Positions 1 through 6,912 of a stretch of 18,179 bases of DNA are shown piece after piece. The stretch spans positions 1 to 18,179 of the forward strand of contig DATIPA010000014.1 of assembly GCA_035472475.1 (NCBI GenBank), written 5' to 3'. Position 1 is the first letter of the stretch. Each line of letters opens with the position of its first letter. A program made the position numbers and the translations under genes. The notes under the pieces were generated by a model. It was not told the DNA's origin, ran no database searches, and saw only the letters and a list, made by a program, of their open reading frames with translations. This stretch comes from JAFAXD01 sp035472475. Lineage in GTDB: Bacteria; Pseudomonadota; Alphaproteobacteria; Rhizobiales; Xanthobacteraceae.

Positions 1-2
1 AG

Positions 3-218
3 CGCAACTCACCCTGCGTGATCATTCAGGGCGGCGACGAGCACGCCCGCGGTGAAGTCCAGATCAAGGACCTGATCGAAGGTGCGCGCGCCGCGACCGC
101 GATCGCATCCAACCAGGAATGGCGCGAGAGCCGCCCGGCGCAGTTCGCGGTACCGGAGGCCAAGCTGATCGAAGCGGTGCGCGAAGTGCTGGCGCGCCAC
201 CGGGTCAAGTGGGATTGA
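3..218 (+). CDS. hisS: Histidyl-tRNA synthetase, C-terminal end (partial)
   Basis: This is the last 71 codons of an open frame entering from the left edge and ending at a TGA. HisRS charges tRNA-His with histidine in the cytoplasm. The visible part is the C-terminal anticodon-binding (HGTP_anticodon) domain. It has the conserved start CVIIQGGDE, the stretch GEVQIKDLIEGARAA, and the C-terminal helix EAVREVLARHR typical of alphaproteobacterial HisS. The catalytic domain lies outside the window. The next gene on the same strand is hisZ, a catalytically inactive HisRS paralogue, and this hisS-hisZ-hisG order is familiar in Bradyrhizobium-type genomes. The call rests on family motifs and on this context. 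Confidence 0.93.
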   Translation, partial: RNSPCVIIQGGDEHARGEVQIKDLIEGARAATAIASNQEWRESRPAQFAVPEAKLIEAVREVLARHRVKWD

Positions 219-316
219 CCGCAGCCGGTCACGTTAACCTTTCCCCGGATCCCGGTCGAACCTCGTGCCAAGGCGTGCTAGAAGCCCGCCGTCGCGATGA
301 GCAACAAATATTAACC

Positions 317-1444
317 ATGCCGGCACCACGACAGCCTGACGCACGCGCCAACGCGTTGATCGCGGCCTATGAGCTTGCCGGTTACGTCCGCGTCGAACCC
401 CCGATTCTGCAGCCGGCCGAGCCGTTTCTCGACCTCTCGGGCGAGGACATCCGGCGCCGCATGTTCCTGATCGCGGATGCCGCCAACACCGAGCTATGTC
501 TGCGGCCCGACCTGACGATCCCGGTTGCCTGCGACTACCTCGCGTCCCCGGATGCCGGCAAGCCGGCAAAATATTGCTACCTGGGTCCAGTGTTTCGCGA
601 TCTCGGCGCGCGCTCGGCGGAGCTCATGCAGGCCGGGATCGAATCGTTCGGACGCGCCGATACCGCGGCCGCGGACGCCGAGACCATCGCGCTCGCCCTC
701 GAAGCGACCGCCCGCTACGGGCTCGGTGCGCCTGACATTCGCATGGGCGACGTCGGCCTGTTTGCTGGACTGATCGAAAGTCTCGATCTCGCGCCCGCCT
801 GGCAGCGCCGGCTGATCAAGGATTTCAATCGCAAGACAACGCTTGCCCACGACCTCGAGCGGCTCGCGCTCGGCAGCGGCGCGCGCCCCGAATACCACGG
901 CGTGCTGGCGGCGCTCGCCAACTCCGACCCGGCGGCTGCACACGCGTTTGTCACCGATTTGCTCTCGATTGCCGGCATCACCACGGTCGGCGGCCGGTCG
1001 GTCGGTGAAATCGCGGACCGTTTCCTGGAGCAGGCCGCGCTCGGCGCCGCCGCGCTACCGCAGGAGACGCGAATGCTGATCGAGCGGTTCCTGTCGGTTG
1101 CAGGCGATCCCCGCGCGGCGGCTTCGAGCCTGCGGGCGCTCGCCCGCGACGCCAGCATCGGCCTCAACCCGGTGCTCGATGCGTTCGAGGAGCGCAACGC
1201 GTTGCTCGCCAAGCGCGGCCTAGCGCTGCAATCAGTCAAATTTGCAACCGCGTTCGGACGTGGCTTCGACTACTACACCGGCGTCGTATTCGAACTGCAC
1301 GATCCGGCCGGACGCGCCGACGGGCAGCTGGTGGCGGGGGGCCGCTACGACGGTCTGCTGGCGCGGCTCGGCAATGTCGCGCTTCCGGCGGTGGGCTTCG
1401 CCATCTGGATCGAACGGCTGGCCGCCCTCGGGAGCCGCGCATGA
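317..1444 (+). CDS. hisZ: ATP phosphoribosyltransferase regulatory subunit HisZ
   Basis: HisZ is a HisRS-like protein without synthetase activity that binds HisG and is needed for its activity and for histidine feedback. The 375-residue protein has the class II aaRS fold: a motif-2-like segment (residues 87-110, YLGPVFRDLG then GIESFG), and a histidine-A-like segment FGRGFDYYTGVVFE (313-326). A motif-3-like segment GGRYDGLL lies at 341-348, followed by PAVGFAIWIERL. ILQPAEPFLDLSGEDIRRR near the N-terminus is typical of HisZ from Bradyrhizobium relatives. The frame is open upstream to about base 119 but overlaps hisS there. The ATG at 317 fits family length, although no strong Shine-Dalgarno precedes it, so the start is the least certain part. 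The stop overlaps the hisG start by 4 bases (ATGA), implying translational coupling. Confidence 0.93.
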   Translation: MPAPRQPDARANALIAAYELAGYVRVEPPILQPAEPFLDLSGEDIRRRMFLIADAANTELCLRPDLTIPVACDYLASPDAGKPAKYCYLGPVFRDLGARSAELMQAGIESFGRADTAAADAETIALALEATARYGLGAPDIRMGDVGLFAGLIESLDLAPAWQRRLIKDFNRKTTLAHDLERLALGSGARPEYHGVLAALANSDPAAAHAFVTDLLSIAGITTVGGRSVGEIADRFLEQAALGAAALPQETRMLIERFLSVAGDPRAAASSLRALARDASIGLNPVLDAFEERNALLAKRGLALQSVKFATAFGRGFDYYTGVVFELHDPAGRADGQLVAGGRYDGLLARLGNVALPAVGFAIWIERLAALGSRA

Positions 1445-2412
1445 GCGCGTTGGTGATCGCAGTTCCGGCCAAGGGGCGCCTGCAGGACAACGCCGAGGCG
1501 TTCTTTGCGCGCGCCGGGCTCAAGCTGGTGCAGCCGCGCGGCGTGCGCGAGTACCGTGGCTCGATCGAGGGCTACGAGGGCATCGAAGTCGCGTATCTGT
1601 CCGCGGCCGAGATCACCCAGCAGCTCGGCCAGGGTGCCGTGCACCTAGGCATCACGGGCGAGGATCTCGTACGTGAGATGATCCCCGAGGCCGACGCCAA
1701 AGTCGTGTTGATTGAAGGTCTCGGCTTCGGCCACGCCAACGTCGTGGTCGCGGTGCCGCAAGCCTGGATCGACGTGCGCAACATGGCCGATCTTGACGAT
1801 GTGGCGACGGCGTTTCGGCACAAGCGGGATCGCCGCATGCGGGTAGCGACCAAATACGTCAACCTGACCCGCGACTTCTTTGCCGGCCACGGCGTTGCCG
1901 ACTATCGGATCGTCGAAAGCTCGGGCGCGACCGAGGGCGCGCCCGCCGCCGGCACTGCCGAACTGATCGTCGACATCACGTCGACCGGCGCGACGCTCGC
2001 CGCCAACGGCCTCAAAGTCATCGAGGACGGCACCATCCTGCGCTCGCAGGCAAACCTCGTCGCCGCGCGCGGCGCCACCTGGAGCGCGAAGGTGCGCACG
2101 ACCGCGCGGATCGTGCTTGACCGCATCGCCGCGCATCTGCGCGCGCGTGAGTTTCGCGAAGTGCGAACACGCTTTGCTGGTTGCGATGAAAAGCTCATGG
2201 CCGCGGCCAGGCAACGCTTCGGCATTGCAACCCCGTTCGGCGGGCCCACCTCGTCGGGCATGCTGACCTTGCATTGTCCGCCGCGCGAGATCCACGCGCT
2301 GGCGAGCTTCCTGCGCGATCACGGCGCGCAGTCTGTGGTGATCGCGGACATCGACTACGTGTTCACCGCCGAAAATGCGCTGTACGCACGGCTGGAAGCC
2401 GCGCTCACGTAG
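1441..2412 (+). CDS. hisG: ATP phosphoribosyltransferase HisG
   Basis: HisG condenses ATP with PRPP to give phosphoribosyl-ATP, the first and feedback-controlled step of histidine biosynthesis, in the cytoplasm. The 323-residue protein begins VIAVPAKGRLQ. It carries the PRPP-binding loop ELIVDITSTGATLAANGL (174-191), followed by EDGTIL and SQANLVAAR. The catalytic fold ends near residue 230. About 90 further residues follow, including a beta-alpha-beta-like run (273-320) that resembles the C-terminal regulatory domain of long-form HisG. Most HisZ-dependent HisG proteins are the short form of about 210-230 residues, so the extension beside hisZ is noteworthy; I recall a similar length in Bradyrhizobium. 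The start overlaps the hisZ stop. The downstream gene is convergent, 39 bases away, with no clear terminator between them. Confidence 0.94.
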   Translation: MSALVIAVPAKGRLQDNAEAFFARAGLKLVQPRGVREYRGSIEGYEGIEVAYLSAAEITQQLGQGAVHLGITGEDLVREMIPEADAKVVLIEGLGFGHANVVVAVPQAWIDVRNMADLDDVATAFRHKRDRRMRVATKYVNLTRDFFAGHGVADYRIVESSGATEGAPAAGTAELIVDITSTGATLAANGLKVIEDGTILRSQANLVAARGATWSAKVRTTARIVLDRIAAHLRAREFREVRTRFAGCDEKLMAAARQRFGIATPFGGPTSSGMLTLHCPPREIHALASFLRDHGAQSVVIADIDYVFTAENALYARLEAALT

Positions 2413-2451
2413 CGGATATGCGCGACGAACGATTGAGGACCGAACGCGGAG

Positions 2452-2943
2452 CTAGACGATCTGCCGTCCGTTGTCCGCTTGCTGTCCGTCTTCTGCCGGC
2501 CGGGGCCTGAACACCACAAAATGCGACAGCGAGAAATTGAGCAGGAAGCTGACGCCGATTGCCAACACCTTGGCGACCAGCACCGGGACGAAATAGGACG
2601 CAATCCAAAGCATTGCTGTATTGCCGACGAGACCGGCGATGCCCGACGCCACGAACTTGGCATACGCGCGCAGCGTCAACTTGCGCCCGGACTCCGCCGC
2701 GAAGGTAATGGAAGAGTTGAGCACATAGGAGCAAGACACGGCGACCATCCAGGACAGGATATTCGCCGGCACCAGAGGCAGTCCAAACACCTTGTAGGCG
2801 GTCGCGAATACCCCGAAATCCACCGCCGTGTTGACGACGCCAATGATCGCGAACGTGCCGGCCTTGCGTATCAACGCGAGCCGCGCGAGCACCGCGTCGA
2901 TCAGCGCGCGGACGTGGTCCGAGGGGCGGAACGGCATCGTCAT
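2452..2943 (-). CDS. GtrA family membrane protein
   Basis: This is a 163-residue integral membrane protein with four hydrophobic segments at about residues 30-50, 58-80, 95-116 and 120-145. The first has the GtrA-like pattern FAIIGVVNTAVDFGVF, and the last is LLNFSLSHFVVF. GtrA-family proteins are thought to help move polyprenyl-phosphate-linked sugars across the inner membrane, the best-studied case being serotype-converting O-antigen glucosylation. It is divergent from a polyprenyl-phosphate-type glycosyltransferase, its usual partner, with 103 bases between the starts. The frame is open further upstream to 3135, but that would run across the partner gene. ATG 2943 is chosen, with ATG 2937 (two codons later) also possible. 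No strong ribosome site is visible. The transported sugar cannot be told from the sequence. Confidence 0.85.
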   Translation of the reverse strand: MTMPFRPSDHVRALIDAVLARLALIRKAGTFAIIGVVNTAVDFGVFATAYKVFGLPLVPANILSWMVAVSCSYVLNSSITFAAESGRKLTLRAYAKFVASGIAGLVGNTAMLWIASYFVPVLVAKVLAIGVSFLLNFSLSHFVVFRPRPAEDGQQADNGRQIV

Positions 2944-3046
2944 TCCATTGGCATAGCACGCCCCGCCGATACCGCCGAGCGCGTCGACTGGGCGACAGAT
3001 ATCGACAATTGCGCTATGAATATCAACAAGATCGAAAGGCCGTGTA

Positions 3047-4081
3047 ATGGTTGCGCCCAGTTCTGAGCGAAGCACCACGCCGATTCCGGCGACCGATGCC
3101 GCCGCCGGGCTGTCGATTGTCGTTCCGCTGTTCAACGAAGCCGCCGGACTTGTTCCGTTTCATGCGCGGCTTGCCGAGTGCGCCCGCGCCTTGTGGGAGA
3201 AACGCGGCCTTAAATGCGAGATCGTCTACGTCGATGACGGCAGCACCGATTCGACCCGCGTGATTGCAAACCAGTTGCCGGCAACCGGAACGGACGTGCA
3301 GGTCGTCTCGCTCTCGCGCAACTTCGGCAAGGAGGCGGCGCTGCTTGCGGGCCTCGACTACGCGCGCTTCGGGGCTGTGCTGTTCATCGATGGCGACGGA
3401 CAGCATCCGCCGGCGCTGATCGACACCCTGGTCGGACATTGGCTCGAGGACGGCTACGACGTCGTCTTCACGGCCAAGGAGCACCGCGCTCACGAGTCGA
3501 TCGGCCGCAGGCTTGGCATCAAGGCGTTCTATTCGCTCATCAACTGGGGCGCGCGCCAAAAAATTCCAGAGGACGCCAGCGACTTTCGGCTGCTGTCGCC
3601 ACGTGCTGCGGGAGCGCTGCGGCAATTGCCCGAGCGCAACCGCTTTTTCAAAGGGCTGGCGAGTTGGATCGGCTTTCGTCAGAAGCGGGTCGACTACCGT
3701 CCGGACGAGCGGATGCACGGCAGCACCAGCTGGAACCTGCGCGCCTTGCTCGCGCTGTCCGTTGAAGCGCTGACGTCATTCACGATCGCACCGCTGCGGC
3801 TTGCAAGTCTGCTCGGATCGCTGCTCGCGGCCGGCGCGCTGGTGTTCGGTGGTTGGATGCTGGTCGAGGCCGTTGTGCACGAGCGCACGGTGCCGGGCTA
3901 TTATTCGTTGATCATCAGCCTGATGGTGATCGGCGGCGTGCAGCTGCTGATGATCGGCATCATGGGTGAATACCTCGGCAAGATCCTCTCGGAGATCAAG
4001 GCGCGGCCGCCCTACTTCGTGGCAGAGCACAGCGTGCGCGATGCCGCGAGCGCCGAGCAATCACGCACCGCCGCGGAATAG
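3047..4081 (+). CDS. Glycosyltransferase family 2, polyprenyl-phosphate sugar transferase type
   Basis: This 344-residue protein has a cytoplasmic GT-A domain followed by two C-terminal membrane segments (about 250-275 and 285-308). The arrangement is that of GtrB, ArnC and DPM1-like enzymes, which move a sugar from a nucleotide donor to undecaprenyl phosphate. Visible motifs are SIVVPLFNE (23-31), YVDDGSTDST (61-70), SRNFGKEAALLAGLDYA (90-106) and the metal-binding FIDGDGQHPP (113-122). The acceptor-side PERNRFFKGL (196-205) is followed by the membrane part and GEYLGKILSEIKARP (308-321). An AAGG site lies 7 bases before the ATG. A divergent GtrA gene and a ChbG-type deacetylase 6 bases downstream suggest one pathway for a lipid-linked sugar. 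The sugar itself is not readable from sequence. Confidence 0.9.
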   Translation: MVAPSSERSTTPIPATDAAAGLSIVVPLFNEAAGLVPFHARLAECARALWEKRGLKCEIVYVDDGSTDSTRVIANQLPATGTDVQVVSLSRNFGKEAALLAGLDYARFGAVLFIDGDGQHPPALIDTLVGHWLEDGYDVVFTAKEHRAHESIGRRLGIKAFYSLINWGARQKIPEDASDFRLLSPRAAGALRQLPERNRFFKGLASWIGFRQKRVDYRPDERMHGSTSWNLRALLALSVEALTSFTIAPLRLASLLGSLLAAGALVFGGWMLVEAVVHERTVPGYYSLIISLMVIGGVQLLMIGIMGEYLGKILSEIKARPPYFVAEHSVRDAASAEQSRTAAE

Positions 4082-4087
4082 CGCACG

Positions 4088-4981
4088 ATGGGTGACGCGG
4101 CCGCGCGCACGCAGGCTTCCGGCAGCCGCGCCGACAGGCCTGCGGTGGATCGATACATCTGGCTCGTCGCCGACGACTACGGGATCTCGCGGGCGGTCAA
4201 CGCTGCGATCCGTGACCTGATGGCACTCGGGTCGATCAACGCGACCTCGGTCATGGTTGTCGCGTCGGGTTTCGACGATGAGGAAGCCGCAAAGCTCAGC
4301 GCGTCGCGCGGCGACGGCGCCGTCGGGCTTCATCTGACGCTGACCGCGCCGTTCCGGCCGCTCAGCGCCGGCTATGGTCCGACGCACGACGGCGCGTGGC
4401 TTTCGCTTGGTGAGACCTTCGTTGCCTCAATGTTGCGGCGACTCAACGCCCAGGCTTTGACGGAGGAAATCGCGGCCCAGATCGCGCGGTTCACCACCGC
4501 TTTCGGCCGTCCGCCTGATTTCATCGACGGCCATCAGCACGTGCACCTGTTTCCGCAGATCGGCAGGTGCGTGCTTTCGGTGGCACGGCAATCCGTGCCC
4601 GGTGCGTGGGTGCGCCAATGCGGGCACGCAACCTTTTCCCTGTCTGATCGCAAAGCCGTCGCACTCGACGCGTTGAGCCGGCGGTTCCGCAAGCGCGCGC
4701 AAGCGTCAGGTGTGCGCACCAACCCGGCCTTCGCCGGCACTTATGATTTTCGTTCGAGCGCTGATTTTGCCGATTTATTCGCGTCCTTTCTCGATGATCT
4801 GCCGGACGGGGGTGTGATCATGTGCCATCCCGGGCAGGTTGACGCGGAACTTGCCCGCAACGACACGCTCACGACCTTGCGCGAACGCGAATATGCGTTT
4901 TTCAAGGGCGAAGCATTTCGCGATCTGCTGGCGCGGCGTGGGTACGGCCTCGTGGGACAGCGCGTGCGCCCGGGAAGCTAG
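4088..4981 (+). CDS. ChbG/YdjC (HpnK/NaxD-like) carbohydrate deacetylase
   Basis: This 297-residue protein belongs to the YdjC/ChbG superfamily of metal-dependent N-deacetylases. Likely catalytic and metal residues are visible: the Asp pair in WLVADDYGISR (29-30), His82 in VGLHLTLT, the cluster DGHQHVHLFP (147-156), and His247 in VIMCHPG. An N-terminal stretch of about 20 residues precedes the fold and has no signal-peptide character, so action on the cytoplasmic face is likely. It starts 6 bases after the glycosyltransferase stop and is almost certainly co-transcribed with it. Family members deacetylate chitooligosaccharides (ChbG) or undecaprenyl-phosphate-GalNAc (Francisella NaxD); HpnK members sit in hopanoid loci. 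With a polyprenyl glycosyltransferase beside it, a NaxD-like role on a lipid-linked HexNAc is my preferred but unproven reading. Confidence 0.87.
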   Translation: MGDAAARTQASGSRADRPAVDRYIWLVADDYGISRAVNAAIRDLMALGSINATSVMVVASGFDDEEAAKLSASRGDGAVGLHLTLTAPFRPLSAGYGPTHDGAWLSLGETFVASMLRRLNAQALTEEIAAQIARFTTAFGRPPDFIDGHQHVHLFPQIGRCVLSVARQSVPGAWVRQCGHATFSLSDRKAVALDALSRRFRKRAQASGVRTNPAFAGTYDFRSSADFADLFASFLDDLPDGGVIMCHPGQVDAELARNDTLTTLREREYAFFKGEAFRDLLARRGYGLVGQRVRPGS

Positions 4982-5076
4982 GATATTTTCCCGGCCTACG
5001 TTCGCCCGATCGGGAATTTTTCTCCTGCGGTTTTTGGTCCCCTGGTCACGTCCGGCGCTTCTCCCCATATCGCTGC

Positions 5077-5093
5077 GGGAGCGCATAGCTCCC
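5077..5093 (+). promoter_or_regulatory. Leader hairpin just upstream of the DUF2076 ribosome site
   Basis: GGGAGC (5077-5082) and GCTCCC (5088-5093) form a perfect 6-bp stem with the 5-base loop GCATA. It ends one base before the GAGGAG ribosome site at 5095-5100. The spacing could influence translation start or mRNA stability of the DUF2076 gene. No U-run follows, so it is not a terminator. A regulatory role is inference only. Confidence 0.35.
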
Positions 5094-5107
5094 CGAGGAG
5101 ACGACCG

Positions 5108-5851
5108 ATGACCCCACAGGAACGTGAGCTTGTCACCGCGCTGTTCGACCGTTTGGCGGCGCTCGAGCAGAACCCCCGTGACCCCGAGGCAGAGCGCCTC
5201 ATTGCACAGGGGGTGGCACGTGCCCCGCACGCCATCTACCCGCTGGTCCAGACCGTTCTGTTGCAGGATGAGGCGCTCAAGCGGGCCAACACGCGCATCG
5301 AGGAACTGGAAGGCAACGCCAGCGAACCGCGCGGCGGGAGCTTTCTGGACGCGGTTCGCAACACCGTGTTGGGACAGGCGGCTGGGAGTGCCCGTAGTTC
5401 CGTTCCCTCGGTACGCCCGAGCGGCGTTTGGAACACCGGTCAGGCGAGCTATGGCGCGGCGCCACAGCCCATGCCGAGCCCGATGACGCCGGGCCCGATG
5501 GCCGGCGCAGGCGGGTCCTTCCTGGGTACTGCCGCCGCAGCCGCGGTCGGGATGATCGGGGGCAGCCTGTTATTCAACGGGATCCGCGGGCTGATGGCCG
5601 GCGGCCATCCGGCCGCGTTCGGAAGCGATGCCTTGGCCGCGCAACCGAACTCACCCTGGGGAAACGATGCGTCGGGGAGCGATCTCGCGCGCGCGGCCGG
5701 CGTTGACGATGTCGGTGCCAACCAGTTTGCGCCCGACGACAGTGTGCGCAGCGCTGGACTGTTCGACACCGGGTCCGACAACGATCCCGACTATCTGAAC
5801 GACGATCTAGCGGGTAGCGATTTTGGCGGTGACGGAACGAGCGACGCCTGA
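5108..5851 (+). CDS. DUF2076 domain-containing protein
   Basis: This 247-residue protein of unknown function matches the DUF2076 pattern. An N-terminal helical domain (1-70, starting MTPQERELVTALFDRLA and containing ALKRANTRIEELE, coiled-coil-like) leads into a low-complexity Ser/Pro/Gly/Met linker (about 95-135). Next come a Gly/Ala-rich hydrophobic segment (GGSFLGTAAAAAVGMIGGSLLF, about 135-155) and a very acidic Asp/Asn/Gly-rich tail (200-247) ending SDA. There is no cleavable signal peptide. The hydrophobic segment could be a membrane contact or a packing helix. GAGGAG (5095-5100) lies 7 bases before the ATG. The preceding 126 bases hold a leader hairpin and no gene, so the gene probably has its own promoter. 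I know of no established function for the family. Confidence 0.88.
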   Translation: MTPQERELVTALFDRLAALEQNPRDPEAERLIAQGVARAPHAIYPLVQTVLLQDEALKRANTRIEELEGNASEPRGGSFLDAVRNTVLGQAAGSARSSVPSVRPSGVWNTGQASYGAAPQPMPSPMTPGPMAGAGGSFLGTAAAAAVGMIGGSLLFNGIRGLMAGGHPAAFGSDALAAQPNSPWGNDASGSDLARAAGVDDVGANQFAPDDSVRSAGLFDTGSDNDPDYLNDDLAGSDFGGDGTSDA

Positions 5852-5864
5852 GCCGCGCGCGGTC

Positions 5865-5919
5865 TGAAGGTCATGTGCGGCCCGTACGGGTCGCACATTT
5901 ACGCGCGTATCGGCCTTCA
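5865..5919. terminator. Strong hairpin between convergent genes (possible bidirectional terminator)
   Basis: ATGTGCGGCCC (5873-5883) and GGGTCGCACAT (5888-5898) form an 11-bp stem (ten Watson-Crick pairs and one G-U) closed by the tetraloop GTAC. Outside it, TGAAGG (5865-5870) and CCTTCA (5914-5919) can pair as a second stem. It fills most of the 70-base gap between the DUF2076 stop and the stop of the convergent secreted-protein gene. No long U-run follows on either strand. It may work as a Rho-assisted or weak intrinsic terminator, or as a 3'-end stabiliser. Confidence 0.6.
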
Positions 5920-5921
5920 AC

Positions 5922-6254
5922 CTAATAACTCACGTCAAACTGATCTTGGAAATCCTCGGCCGCGTTGGTGCCGGCCGCAGCACCACCGTACATGTACATC
6001 CGGCCGCCCTGATGATACATCACCGTCGGGCGGCTCAGTTCGACGGCGCCGCGCTTGAGCGCCGCTTCATGCTTCTCGGCGCTCACTTTCGTATTCGATT
6101 TATGCACGGTGCCGTTTTTGCCGACGTAGATCGCTTCACCTTCCTCGAGGCTCGTCACAGGACTCGATTTGGATTGCGCCTGCGCGAACGCGATCATCGC
6201 CAGGGTGGCGATCAAGACGACGACGCCCCCGAACGTTGCCTTCAAAGTCGACAT
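5922..6254 (-). CDS. Small secreted protein, tandem paralogue A (unknown family)
   Basis: This 110-residue protein has an N-terminal signal peptide (hydrophobic run about 9-24, probable cleavage after AFAQA near residue 26). The mature part contains EEGEAIYV, then GTVHKSNTKVSAEKH (about 48-62), a Met/Tyr/Gly-rich stretch (VMYHQGGRMYMYGG) and the C-terminus DQFDVSY. It is clearly homologous along its whole length to the protein at 6388-6720. An upstream in-frame ATG at 6278 exists, but AAAGGAG (6261-6267) sits 6 bases before the ATG at 6254, which fixes the start and makes both paralogues 110 residues. I do not recognise the family. A periplasmic or extracellular location is inferred. A terminator upstream (6311-6348) implies transcription separate from its paralogue. 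Confidence 0.8.
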   Translation of the reverse strand: MSTLKATFGGVVVLIATLAMIAFAQAQSKSSPVTSLEEGEAIYVGKNGTVHKSNTKVSAEKHEAALKRGAVELSRPTVMYHQGGRMYMYGGAAAGTNAAEDFQDQFDVSY

Positions 6255-6260
6255 CAACTT

Positions 6261-6267
6261 CTCCTTT
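6261..6267 (-). promoter_or_regulatory. Ribosome binding site deciding the start of paralogue A
   Basis: Read on the minus strand this is AAAGGAG followed by 6 bases and the ATG at 6254. It lies inside the longer frame that would start at 6278, so it argues for the shorter 110-residue protein. Confidence 0.75.
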
Positions 6268-6310
6268 GTGAGGTTCACAACTCCAGCGCGGATTTGAGCG
6301 CGCCGTAGTC

Positions 6311-6348
6311 AAACAAAAGCGAGCGGCCGGTTGCCCGTCGCCGCTCGC
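6311..6348 (-). terminator. Rho-independent terminator after paralogue B
   Basis: On the minus strand GCGAGCGGC (6348-6340) and GCCGCTCGC (6327-6319) form a perfect 9-bp stem with a 12-base loop, followed by the U-rich run TTTTGTTT (6318-6311). It ends transcription of the 6388-6720 gene before paralogue A. The reverse strand has no U-run after the stem, so it is directional. Confidence 0.85.
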
Positions 6349-6361
6349 GTTGAAGAGAGAA

Positions 6362-6379
6362 CTCGATCAGGCGATCGAG
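6362..6379 (-). other. Short perfect hairpin just after the paralogue B stop
   Basis: CTCGATC (6362-6368) and GATCGAG (6373-6379) form a 7-bp stem with a 4-base loop. It lies 8 bases past the stop of the 6388-6720 gene and 13 bases before the main terminator stem. It lacks a U-run, so it may be an mRNA 3'-end stabiliser or part of a two-hairpin terminator. Confidence 0.5.
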
Positions 6380-6387
6380 CGTGTTTC

Positions 6388-6720
6388 TCAATAGTCGACG
6401 TCGAACTGATCCTCGAAGTGCTGAGACGACTTCTCGTTGGCGTTATCCTGCAGCATGTAGAGCTTGCCGCCCTGCTTGTAGATCACGGTGCCGCCCGGAA
6501 TCTCCTTGGCGCCCTTTCCCATGGCGGCGGTGTGCTTGGCAGCCGACACCTTGCTGTTGGACTTGTGCACCGTGCCGGTCTTCGGGCTGACCATGATGGC
6601 CTCGCCTTCGCCGATGGTCGTCGCTGGCGTCGACTTCTTGGTCTGCGCCATGGCGGCCGTCGACAGGCAGATCACAACGGCTGTTCCCGCCGCCAACAAC
6701 GCCTTGGTGGAAACTGACAT
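6388..6720 (-). CDS. Small secreted protein, tandem paralogue B (unknown family)
   Basis: This 110-residue protein has a signal peptide (hydrophobic run 6-24, likely cleavage after STAAMA near 25). It shares with its downstream paralogue EGEAIMV, GTVHKSNSKVSAAKH (about 49-63), the GGxxYM motif (QGGKLYML) and the ending DQFDVDY. Roughly half of the mature residues are identical by eye. The mature region is lysine-rich up to about residue 85, then acidic toward the C-terminus. AGGAG (6728-6732 on the minus strand) lies 7 bases before the ATG. The gene has its own terminator at 6311-6348. The upstream 192 bases (6721-6912) must hold its promoter, but I see no convincing -35/-10 pair. There are no cysteines or catalytic motifs, and function is unknown. 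Confidence 0.82.
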   Translation of the reverse strand: MSVSTKALLAAGTAVVICLSTAAMAQTKKSTPATTIGEGEAIMVSPKTGTVHKSNSKVSAAKHTAAMGKGAKEIPGGTVIYKQGGKLYMLQDNANEKSSQHFEDQFDVDY

Positions 6721-6912
6721 CAGACTTCTCCTCGTATTCTGGTTGCGCCCCCCCGGCGGCGGACAGCATCCGACCCGGTACGGCGGCGGCAGACTAGCCT
6801 AACTGGGCAGGGACAAAAATACCCCCGGCCAAGAAAAAACGAAGATTTGTTCTTGTGCGCGGCGCGGGGCTTTGGCTGGTCAACCAGGCGAGGGTGCGCG
6901 GGTCCTGAGGCG

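Noticed and set aside
119..316. N-terminal extension of hisZ by 66 codons
   Set aside because: It overlaps the hisS coding end in another frame, has low-complexity Arg/Gly/Ala content and gives a length beyond the family norm.
2944..3046. Divergent promoter between GtrA and glycosyltransferase genes
   Set aside because: The AT-richer patch near 2998-3030 must include promoter elements, but no -35/-10 pair with correct spacing was convincing.
5009..5024. Palindrome CCCGATCGGG followed by a T-run after the deacetylase gene, considered as a terminator
   Set aside because: The palindrome leaves only a 3-bp stem once a loop is allowed, too weak to call, although the T-rich stretch is suggestive.
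6800..6900. T-rich stretch on the minus strand after the YkgJ-like gene, considered as a terminator
   Set aside because: The best stem before the T-run is about 4 bp (AAGA/TCTT), too weak.
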